From contig VWZL01004332.1 in NCBI GenBank assembly GCA_013396915.1, forward strand, positions 859,206 through 923,205: a stretch of DNA of 64,000 bases, read 5' to 3'. Source of the DNA: Stercorarius parasiticus (lineage: Eukaryota; Chordata; Aves; Charadriiformes; Stercorariidae). Below, in pieces: positions 1-8,900 of the stretch. How positions within the stretch are numbered: position 1 is the first letter of the stretch; every line of letters begins with the position of its first letter. The notes below the pieces were generated by a model. That model was not told the DNA's origin, ran no database searches, and saw nothing but the letters and a program-made list of their open reading frames with translations. Position numbers and translations under genes: made by a program.

Positions 1-291
1 TAATACATTATTTTCGCCGTACAAGGAGAACGCTCGGAATTCACTGGCCTGTCGGCTCCCGAGAGGGACCCGGGGATTGTGCGGTCGCTTTTCTTCATAT
101 TTTTTTTTTCTGTTTGTTTGTTTGTTTGTTTTTTGATTTGGGTTTTTTTTTCCTAAATTTTTATTATTATTGTTTTTTCCGCTGAGCAGCGGCGGCGGCG
201 GCAGCAATATGGCTGGTGATGGGTTTTTTGGGGGGCGCTGGCGGCGGGAGGAGCTCTCGGAAGCCCCTGCGCGCCCGGCTCGCTGTTAGCT
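1..291 (+). promoter_or_regulatory. KCNMA1: KCNMA1 5' flank / 5' UTR (partial)
   Basis: This is the sequence directly upstream of the exon 1 start codon; the transcription start cannot be placed. It begins with mixed sequence, passes through a strongly T-rich stretch at about 90-180 that includes a (TTTG)n run at 111-130, and then becomes GC-rich with a GGC run at 190-201 and more CpG to 290. The T-rich stretch followed by CAG at 187-189 resembles a 3' splice site, so part of this region could be intronic to an upstream noncoding exon; this is inference. No TATA box is evident. GC- and GGC-rich sequence around the start codon fits a CpG-type promoter. Confidence 0.6.
209..289 (+). promoter_or_regulatory. 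candidate upstream ORF of 26 codons
   Basis: An ATG at 209 has A at -3 and G at +4, which is a strong Kozak context. It opens a 26-codon frame (begins MAGDGFFGG, ends PARC) that stops with TAG at 287-289, two bases before the KCNMA1 ATG at 292 and in a different frame. If transcription starts upstream of 209, ribosomes would meet this frame first and the short distance would disfavour ordinary re-initiation at 292, although the internal methionine codons at 346 and 415 could still be used. Whether the mRNA includes 209 is unknown. Confidence 0.4.
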
Positions 292-597
292 ATGGCAAAT
301 GGCAGCGGCGGCGGCTCCTACCCGGGCGGCGGCGGCGGCATTAGAATGAGTAACAATATCAACGCCAACAATCTCAACACAGACTCGTCCTCCTCCCCCG
401 TCAATGTGCCCAAGATGGATGCGCTCATCATCCCGGTGACCATGGAGGTGCCCTGCGATAGCCGCGGACAGCGCATGTGGTGGGCTTTCCTCGCCTCATC
501 CATGGTCACTTTCTTTGGGGGACTGTTTATCATCCTGCTGTGGAGGACCCTCAAGTACCTGTGGACTGTCTGCTGCCACTGCGGGGTCAAAAACAAG
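292..597 (+). CDS. KCNMA1: KCNMA1 exon 1: N-terminus and S0 helix of the BK (Slo1) potassium channel
   Basis: This is the first coding exon (102 codons) of the pore-forming alpha subunit of the large-conductance voltage- and calcium-activated K+ channel, a plasma-membrane homotetramer. In order: Gly/Ser-rich tail (residues 1-18), a second Met at 19, a short Ser run (32-35), Met42 opening the conserved [15 protein letters not shown] block, the S0 helix at about 62-84 ([14 protein letters not shown] onward), and a cytoplasmic S0-S1 linker start with Cys94, Cys95 and Cys97. Counting from Met42 these are C53, C54 and C56, the known palmitoylation cluster. S0 is specific to Slo1 among voltage-gated-type K+ channels, puts the N-terminus outside the cell and contacts beta subunits. 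The exon ends on AAG at 597 followed by GTAACC, a good donor; translation read past it is intronic. The ATG at 292 has G at -3 and G at +4. The serine run is much shorter than in mammals. S1-S6, the pore and the RCK domains lie in later exons outside the window. Confidence 0.95.
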
Positions 598-603
598 GTA
601 ACC
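598..603 (+). other. KCNMA1: 5' splice donor of KCNMA1 exon 1
   Basis: The sequence AAG|GTAACC matches the donor consensus except that +5 is C rather than G. It falls exactly where the Slo1 protein similarity stops: residues GVKNK are followed by proline-rich nonsense when read through. This is phase 0. Confidence 0.85.
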
Positions 604-662
604 CCCCCCTCCCCTTCCCCTCCTGGTGCCGGTGATGGTTTGGTGCGGTGGTGGTGGTGGTG
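602..662 (+). repeat. C-rich tract and (GGT)n run just inside the donor
   Basis: Starting five bases after the exon, runs of 8, 4, 4 and 2 cytosines are separated by one or two thymines (602-623). The minus strand therefore fits a G3+N1-7 quadruplex pattern. About 25 bases later there is a short GGT repeat (647-662) followed by GAGGAGGAG. Confidence 0.6.
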
Positions 663-3183
663 AGGAGGAGTAGTAGGAGACCAGCCTCATAGACCAGGAC
701 ACCGGGGCAATGTGGCACTGGAGGAGACGCCGTGGGGCTGTTGTTGAATGGCAGTGAGCTGTCTGTCTGCTGTTGCGGTAGGATTGCCACGGGCTGTCGG
801 GAGCCGCAACATGGGGAGTGTGGCTGGAGGGTTGAGGTGTTGGGTGCTGCCCTGAGACGTGCCCCGCTGTCCCCCCTCTCTCCGTCCCACCCCACACTTT
901 CATCTGGTGGCACAAAAGTTACACCTGGTTTTGGCTCGCCCTCTCAGCAAGGCACACGCTGGCATGGTGGGATGGTGTGGTTCTGAAGTTGATATGCACC
1001 CCCAGGACCACATATGATGGTGGGCTGGCAGTGTTTATTTAGCGATCTGAACTCCTAGTTCTCTTGTGGAATGAGAAACTTTGGCAAAATTAAAAAGGTA
1101 AACTTCTCACTCGAATAAATCTTTTTAAAGCTAGTTTCACTCCCCAAGAATCTTTGACACTTCTATTTGATAAATCAAATGTAGATGTCAAAAAGTATTT
1201 GGTGCATTCGTAATACACTAGATCAATATTCTTTTAATCTAAGTACGAAATCTTTGAGGCGACCTCTCTGCCCCTTTGATTTTTGCATATTACCAGTTGG
1301 AAGAAAGCGTAATACGTGAAGCAAGGTCTGCTCCTGGTTTGGAGGATCTCTTTCAAACCAAAGCCAAGGACTTCCTCAGGTCCAGACTCTCATTTTTGTT
1401 TAAGACAAATGGGATAGAAAGTGTTAAGACTGTATTTGTGAAAGTGGTTTTTGACAGACCCCAAAATAGAGCAGCAGCTGGAGTTTCTCCCCTTCCCTTT
1501 TCACATTTTTTGGATTACAAATGGAATAATATCTGCTTCAGTTATTCCTGGGACACAGACACCCACAAAAACACACACACCTTTTAATATATGGTTGCTA
1601 GGTTGCTGGCTTGCTTTGACGTACAGTGAGCTGTCTTCCCCCTTCTCCCATCCCCTCCCCGCTAAACACACTTGATACAGCGCATAACCCAGCTGTACAA
1701 AGCATCTAACACTTAGGGGAAACCAGAAACAAAGTCAGAGTGTGAGAAGTTGCGGGACTTGTTTGTTTGTTTGTTTGGGTTGAGCGAGGTGGGCATCCAG
1801 TTTGGTCTGCCGAAATGAACCTCTACGTTCTAGTTGAAAGTAGAACAGTGAAAGTGAACTTGGCCTATCTACGAAAGAAGGGATTGCTAGAGATGGGGAA
1901 TAAATAAAAGCTTTTAAGTCAGCCTTAAGCTTTAGGAAACCTACCAGGCAGTATCACTTCTCTATAGGCATTTTTTATGTCGTTCAGAACCAAACCTGTA
2001 CTTTCTTAGAGAGGTGTTAGCCAGCTATGATGACAAAGCTCAAATGAATTTGTGATAATAAATGTGTCTTGTAAAATACCATTTCCTACAACAGTAAAAG
2101 GCGATTTTCAAGAATGGGTGGGTAGTTAAGACTTAACATCAGTTTCTTCTATGTATATTCACTATTTTCCTCTCCACACGATGAGACAAATCTGCAAGGA
2201 CTATCGGGGATCTTGATGAAAAAGGAAATCCTACAGGTTATCACCTCGTGCTTCTTTCCTTGAGAGAATGAAAAGTTAGAGACTTGTACACAGACTTACA
2301 CATAGTGTCTTGGTGGGTATTGTTGGTTTCATAGTCCATTGTTGGGACATAGTCAGTTAAAGCGGATCATTCATTTCATAACCAGTACAGAAAGGCATAT
2401 CCAAATTATCTTTAAAATTTCTTAGGCTAAATGTATCAGCTGGGTAATTAACAGGTATCATTGAGGGGTTCCAACACTTCCAGTCTGAATGACTGGACAT
2501 GCTGCGGCTATGCCAGGTTGTAAGATTTGAGTTTATTTCATGTTTGAGACCTGAAGTAGCTACATGCCCATGAATATCATTCCCTGGGGCAGGAGGATGA
2601 AGGACTGTGCAGGTAGGGGGAGATATACATCTCCTTTTAGATTGTATTTGTTCCACTTGTAAGGGTTTTCAAGTCTCTGGTGAAGAAGAACTTTCAAGGG
2701 CTGATCCGGCTGCATTCCTTACATGCTAAAATGGGGAATTGGAGGGAATTCTGTGTGTGTAATGAGTAACTAGTTATTGCAAAACATTTTTCTAGTGTTT
2801 AGGGTATAAAGGCTAACTGAAGTAACAACTGTAAATGTCTTAAACTTTGCTGTTACCAAATGCATGCTTTGTGCTGCATAGTAACTTGGGAAAGGCTGCA
2901 GAGGCGGCAGGTGAAAAATGTAAATGCATATATATGCTACGTCGACTGTATTGGACCTGCTAGCAAAAGCAATTTTACGAGAAGTAGCTCCTCCTACTGT
3001 GGGACTGAAGAAGTTTTCTGCATGTTGGGACCTTCCCTTCCCTGTGCTGCCTCTCCTGCTGCCCTGCATGTTGTAGCAGAGTTGGGTTATCCAACATCGT
3101 CTCGCCATCTACATAAGGAGTGGTTCCAGCGAGTGAGCTAAAAGAAATCTTTCTCCTGTCTGCTTTTTGTACCTTCTTACTGA
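663..3183. other. intronic stretch, no gene seen
   Basis: GC-rich until about 1010, then AT-rich. It holds a (TTTG)n run at 1759-1777, an (AC)n run near 1569-1581 and short frames of up to about 110 codons with no recognisable similarity. Nothing here supports an exon. Confidence 0.6.
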
Positions 3184-3209
3184 ATAATTCACAGATATCT
3201 GTGAATTAT
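3184..3209. repeat. 26-bp perfect palindrome
   Basis: The 13-base half ATAATTCACAGAT (3184-3196) is followed with no spacer by its exact reverse complement (3197-3209). An (AT)n run follows, and the motif TGAATAATTCA occurs on both sides (from 3181 and from about 3219), giving a wider imperfect inverted repeat. It is a potential cruciform or a symmetric binding site; its function is unknown. Confidence 0.85.
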
Positions 3210-4625
3210 ATATATATGTGAATAATTCAGAGTTACTCTGCTAACACCTGTGTCCAGGAACTGCAAAAAGTTTCTTTTTTTTTTTTCCTGCTATATTCTA
3301 AGCGCAGCATTGTATTCCTCAGACTTGTCAGTGACTGAAAACTTTATTTTGGGGTGTAACACTTTTTAATGGCTGCATAGAAGGATTTAGAATGTGGTTT
3401 GTTGTTTGTTTTTTTGTTGTTTTTTTTTTCCCCCTCAGCTCATTGAATTTAAGGTTGGAATTTAAAACCATGATACAAAAGTTTAACACTTTGTGGCATG
3501 AAATTTCACTGCAGTTTTTTTTTTTTTTTTCCCCCTTGGAGATAAGAAAGTCAAGAATATGACAGCTTCTGGTAACAGAATGATAAACGTTGTCCCTTAA
3601 AATTCCATATCCAATTTATGACATCGTATACGAATAGAACATTAATATCATGTATTTAAAAAGATTGCTGAAGTTTTAGGATTTTTATGCTCCATGCTTT
3701 CTTTGTGAGATGACATTTTTTTTTAAATCTGCCAAAAGAAAAATGTAAATCTTGACCTGTGTTGCCAGTGTTTCATGTAATGTGAGTCATTACAATTGAA
3801 GCCCTTCTATTCCTTTATTTAATACAGTATATAATTTTAGATGTAATTCTTCCAAAATTAGCTAGTCATATTACAGAGACTTAACAAATGCTGTTTTTCT
3901 CCTCAGTGTTTACATCTACATTTAAAGGAGTGCTTAGATTTTGTTAAAAAACTTGTCTTCTCTTTGCTCCTTCTGTGTCCCTTGGCCAACTCATTCCTGT
4001 TTGTATACCAAAAGTAGAACGGGAGATTGAAATTCAGTAGGCTGGACTTTGACACCATTAGTTACTCTTGTTTCTGAAAATAACAGAAAAATAAAATAAA
4101 TATTCATGGTGAAGTACACAGTACACATAGTGGTTAAATGTGCATTATACAACCTGTAGTTCTTTTGATTGTATGGATCTGCTACTGCGTTTTCTACTGA
4201 CATTATCTATGTTTTGGCTTTGAACAAACACTTCAGCAAGAAGAAGGAGCAGTAGTGGAAAGGGAGAGCAGGTTTGGGGCGCAGCCAGCTCTTGAAGCTG
4301 GCCAGTGCAGAATGAAGTGAAATTTGTACCTTTTTGAAGAGTGTGATACTGCTCCTCGTCTCCCCAAAGGGTGGTACCTTGTGCCTTCAGGGCTCTTGCA
4401 GGTAGAATGTATCTTTATTGCTGTGGTCCTGTTGGAATGATTTCAGTGTTTTAAAGAGCTTCCTCCCCCAAACCCCTGGACTCATATACATATAAAATGA
4501 AATTACATTATGATTATAGATGGAAGTTGTTAACTGAAATGACAAGTCATAATAGTCTTCTTTAATATTGGTCTACATATTTTGGAAGCTTAATGAAGTC
4601 TAGAGTGGTAGATTTGGTATTCTGC
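3210..4625. other. intronic stretch, no gene seen
   Basis: AT-rich intron with a T-rich GTTGTTTGTT tract at 3397-3435 and a T14 run near 3517-3530. No supported coding or RNA feature. Confidence 0.6.
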
Positions 4626-5171
4626 CTCCCTACTCCGCTCTGGTAAGACCCCACCTGGAGTACTGTGTCCAGCTCTGGAGTACTCAGCACTGGAAAGACA
4701 TGGACCTGCTGGAGAGGGTCCAGAGGAGGGCCACAAAAACGATCGGAGGGCTGGAGTACCTCTCCTATGAGGACAAGCTGAGAGAGTTGGGGTTGTTCAG
4801 CCTGGAGAGGAGGAGGGTCTGGGCAGACCTTACAGCAGCCTTCCAGTACCTAAAGGGGACCTACAGGAAAGCGGGGGACAAACATTTCAGCAGGGCCTGT
4901 TGCGATAGGACAAGGGGTAATGGCTTTAAACTAAAAGAGAGCAGATTTAGACTAGATAGAAGGAAGAAATTTTTCACAATGAGGGTGGTGAGACACTGTC
5001 ACAGATTGCCCAGAGAGGTGGTAGATGCCCCATCCCTGGAAACATTCAAGGTCAGGTTGGACGGGGCTCTGAGCAACCTGATCTAGTGGAAAATGTCCCT
5101 GCTTATTGCAGGGGGGTTGGACTAGATGACCTTCAAAGGTCCCTTCCAACCCAAACTATTCTATGATTCTA
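4626..5171 (+). mobile_element. CR1 LINE fragment, 5'-truncated (copy 1)
   Basis: Plus-strand 3' end of a chicken-repeat-1 non-LTR retrotransposon. The frame from about 4635 encodes YSALVRPHLEYCVQLW and then DLLERVQRRATK, ELGLFSLERRR, DRTRGNGFKL, HRLPREVVDAPSLETFKVRLD and a stop at 5084-5086. This is the C-terminal end of the CR1 ORF2 reverse transcriptase protein. The 3' UTR follows with GGACTAGATGACCTTCAAAGG, the TCCCTTCCAACCC motif and the terminal ATTCTATGATTCTA repeat. The reverse-transcriptase catalytic core and endonuclease are missing through 5' truncation, so the copy is immobile. The tail frame is still open, which suggests a fairly young insertion or a recent sequence exchange with the copy at 18476. 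Confidence 0.93.
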
Positions 5172-5460
5172 ACATACCCATTTGTTTTTAATAGAAAAAT
5201 CAAAATTTCACTGGAAGTACATTTGCAGAAGTCTTCTTTGGCAAGTTAAGAGTTTTCACCCAGACCTCTGAGGCCTGAGAAAATCTGTAAGTGAAAAAAA
5301 TTCATTTTCCGTAAAAGAAGTGTTTCTACCAAACTGGCTCTCATACAGCTAGGTTTGTTAATTTCCTGGCAATACCTGCATAAACCTCCTCTCCAAATAA
5401 AATTAAACAAACTCAAAGCAAGGCGCTATATATTGGGAAAAGTATGAGAGTAAATTGGAA
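5172..5460. other. intronic stretch, no gene seen
   Basis: AT-rich spacer between CR1 copy 1 and the CpG-dense block. Nothing recognisable. Confidence 0.5.
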
Positions 5461-5960
5461 GGCGCGTATGGACACATAATGCAGGAGATCCCTTCACTTA
5501 AATCCGTGTGTGGAAACCTCACCTTGACTCTCTCGAAGATGTACCGAGCAGAAGCCTATGAACAACTGGAAGGCTCAAGGGATTAACAGTGGACTGTAAT
5601 GAATGCATTTCGCTCATTAGTCACATGCGCAGCCTGGCTCAAGGCACTGAATCGTTCCCGTCTCATGGCTATCAGGTGGTCTGCGCGTAATTACTCCGCG
5701 AGTGTCCCGCCGGACGGGTTGCCAGTTGAGAGATGGACATGGTGGAGAGGTCAAGGACTGAAAGCAAAGGTACTCGCAGCTCTTTGCAGATGGTGTTTCT
5801 ACGAGTGAAAAAGGCACTGATACGGAGAGGCGTGTGCTGCTGTTTTCTGTGCTGTGAAAAAGACAACACTTTTGGCTCTCTCGAGCTCGTAATGGATTTC
5901 ACATTTTATAAACACATGCTAAAATTGCTTATGCATGCGAAAAGGAAAATGTACGGACAA
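5461..5960. promoter_or_regulatory. CpG-dense intronic block, possible regulatory element
   Basis: I count 24 CpG dinucleotides in these 500 bases, at roughly half GC, where flanking intron has almost none. The densest part is 5660-5720, including GCGCGTAATTACTCCGCG and CCGCCGGACGGG. The TAATTA core is a homeodomain-type site. Short frames exist on both strands (69-80 codons) but none resembles a known protein. An enhancer, an alternative promoter or an unmethylated conserved element are all possible; no direct evidence chooses between them. Confidence 0.4.
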
Positions 5961-8900
5961 GGATTTAAGCTGTAAATGAAACAATCTCAACAAAAATGTT
6001 ATTTTGATGCAGTATCATACTTATTTTCAAGGCTTTGCAATGCATACATTTAAGGAGAAAATCTGTGCTCAGAAGGAATTTGCAGCTCTCACACGTTTGC
6101 AAATCTGTAAATGCTGGTTGGAAACCATTAGATTTCACAATTTTTTCCAGTTTAGCTCAATAGAAGAAATGCCTGTAATAGGGAAGGATGAGCTTTTAAA
6201 TAACAATGATCTATATACGCAGCTTTGATGCAATGAGATTTCTGAATGCAGAATGAGGGCAGTTTACAGCCCCAGAGATAGAAGCAATGAAAATTTAGAG
6301 AGTGCTAGCCCTAAATATAATATCTGTAGGGACAGGATCTAATTATTATAATTAAAAAGCAATGATGTTCCATGTCTGTCCGGTACTGTTGCAAGGAAGT
6401 GGACTGTGAATCTTAGTCATTGATGTCCTTACTGGGACAAATCTTAAAAAGAAGCAGTAATCTCTAGTCAGCGTGAAAAATACAGAGCAATAATAAGTGT
6501 TCCTTGAGAGATTGGCTCTGCTGTCCTGTGGAATCCAACTCGAATTGACAAAAGTTTATGTGAATTTCAGGGCTGGCTGGTAATCATTCCTCGGCAAGAT
6601 CTGGCTCTAATTCAGCAGCAGTGATGCATTCTGTAGTGTGGGATTGTAGGACAGAAGTTCCAGAAGACCTAGTCTGATGTAAACGTAAAATAACTCTGGG
6701 TGCAACTAGGGGATGGGGTATCCTTTTGGTTCTATTGAACATACCTAGTCATGTTATATATTTTACATGTGTGAAAATTACCAAATTACCGGGATTCAGA
6801 GAAGGACACAGTGAATACAACTCGTGGGGTTTTTCTAAGGGAAAGGTTGCTGAAATATTATACGTGGGTGTTAATGCTGAAAAAATATTTTTCTCCCCTA
6901 CATATCATTTCAGTGACAAAATGAAAGGGACTACATTTAAAAAAGCTATCAAAAAATGCTGTGTTCCTGTAATGAGTTCATGTGCTACTACAGGGTTAAG
7001 GCTTAACGCCCGACTCTTCCACCCGCCCTGTGAAGTGAGTGCAAAATGCTCTTAGGTCACGAGACTCGGCTGGCATTTATACCAACTTTGAACAGGGCTA
7101 AATACACAAAGTCTGGATTAGACTTCATGGTCTGTAAGTGCGAGTACTCTGTTTATGGCACATAGGTCATCTTGGGTGACAAGGGAAGGTGGACATCCAG
7201 CAGAAGTCTGTTAGCGCTTTTGCCAATGATATAGCTGGATGAATAAATAAGAAAACAAGATACCTATTTTCCATGCCTGTCAGAGATGTACTGGTCAGGA
7301 AGGGCCCATTTTGAATCCTGGGGGTATTTATAGCCTGAGAATACATCGGGTTTGCATCTTCGAGAGGAACACTTTATTCCCATATATAGTATGCATGGCT
7401 CTGTTTAAATGAATGTGCTGCCACTGAAATGTGTTGAGTTCAGTTTGCTTTGAGATGATATATTGCATGTATTTGTCTGTTTGAGAGTTAGAGAAATGGA
7501 GAGCGTTATCCAAAGCCTGTTGAAATAGAGGGAGGCCATCCTAATAACTTCAGTGGTTTTGGACGCAGGCCTAGATGTTCATAGTGTTCTAGATGAATCA
7601 GATATTTTTGTCAAATGATTCTTATGTTAACATTTTAAGCTTTTAAAAGCTTTTTTTCTTTTATTGTAGCGAGGTGTATTTACTTGGCTTCTGGCCATTG
7701 TGTCTGGGGTTTCAACATTAGAAACATAATATTTAAAAATCACACAAGGTATGTTTCCATTCCAGTTAAGGCTTACACCTTCGGCCAGGCGCCCCCTTGG
7801 AAATCAAAATTTGGATGCTTGAACTACTGAGGATGTCCTATCATGGCACCTCTCCTGCAAGCTGATGGGGAATGGCAAATATTGGCTCTTTTTTTAGACC
7901 CGCAGTAAGTGCACATTTAGTGGACGTGGTGCAGGTCCCTCGCCCCATGGATCATCTGTGGGATGGAGACGCATGTGCGGCTGCAGCCCTGAGTCCTGGA
8001 AGTCCCTTTGCGTGTCCTTAGCTTCACTACCTCATTTAAATACCAGAACTGCCAACATACAGGGGAGGGAAAAATACAAATCTTATCAGCAGGCCAGAGG
8101 AGTGTTGAGAAGTACTGTAATATCATCAACAATTGCGGCATAACACAACAGCTGGGGTAGAATTTAAGTGGCTTGTCACTGTAACTGTTAGATACGGGTC
8201 TACTCTGTTGCATTTTTATTGCTTTTTATATACCCAGGAATAAATTTGCAATACAGTTTTGTTCCCCTTTGTCCAAGCAAATGCTGACTAAATATTTGAC
8301 GTTTTCTTTCTTGTAGTATTTCATTCACTTTTCATTATATCTTTTACATTTTTATGTAACGGTTTATCCCTTATTTGTTAAACTAAAAAGGTGACTCACT
8401 CTAAATTTGCTATTATTAATGAGATTAGCACTACTAGTGTTGGATTTGTTTTCTATTTTAAGTATAGGGGAAACATTATTATAGATACATCTTTTTAAAA
8501 AACTATTTGCAAATGGTGACCTTAATGTTACAAAAATAAAGTGAAATATATTGGATTATGATTCTTTGCTTAAGCATCTTGTAATTTTTTCTAATATGAA
8601 CTCTTAAACTCATTTTAGTTATTATTATGCACAGGTATTCTGTTGGACAGAAATTATTTGAAACAGGTTACTAGCTTTTTCTCACCTGTAATAGTCATCG
8701 TTGGCATAGAGCACTTCAGATACTTCCAGATATCATGGAGAATCCTTTGGCTACAAGTGATTTGACATCACTTTCTTGAATGCGATTTTGCTGATCAACG
8801 GGCAGCTGTTGTGTGATGGTTTTACATTTTCTAGGTTATTATACTATAAATACTGTTTCATAAGGAAGCTGATAAACTCTACTTGTGTTTTAAGGGCTGA

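Noticed and set aside
598..663. Continuation of the KCNMA1 reading frame past 597 to a stop at 661-663
   Set aside because: The residues after AAG at 597 are proline/tryptophan-rich nonsense, and a good splice donor lies exactly where Slo1 similarity ends.
318..986. Several minus- and plus-strand frames overlapping or following exon 1
   Set aside because: They are shadows of the GC-rich exon and adjoining CpG-rich sequence, with low-complexity Pro/Ser/Gly products.
4952..5149. Minus-strand frame inside CR1 copy 1, repeated in copy 2 at 18733-18930
   Set aside because: It is the antisense of the CR1 tail; its recurrence only reflects the repeat.
7637..7652. 16-bp palindrome AAGCTTTTAAAAGCTT
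   Set aside because: Low-complexity AT-rich sequence makes a palindrome of this size unremarkable in 64 kb.
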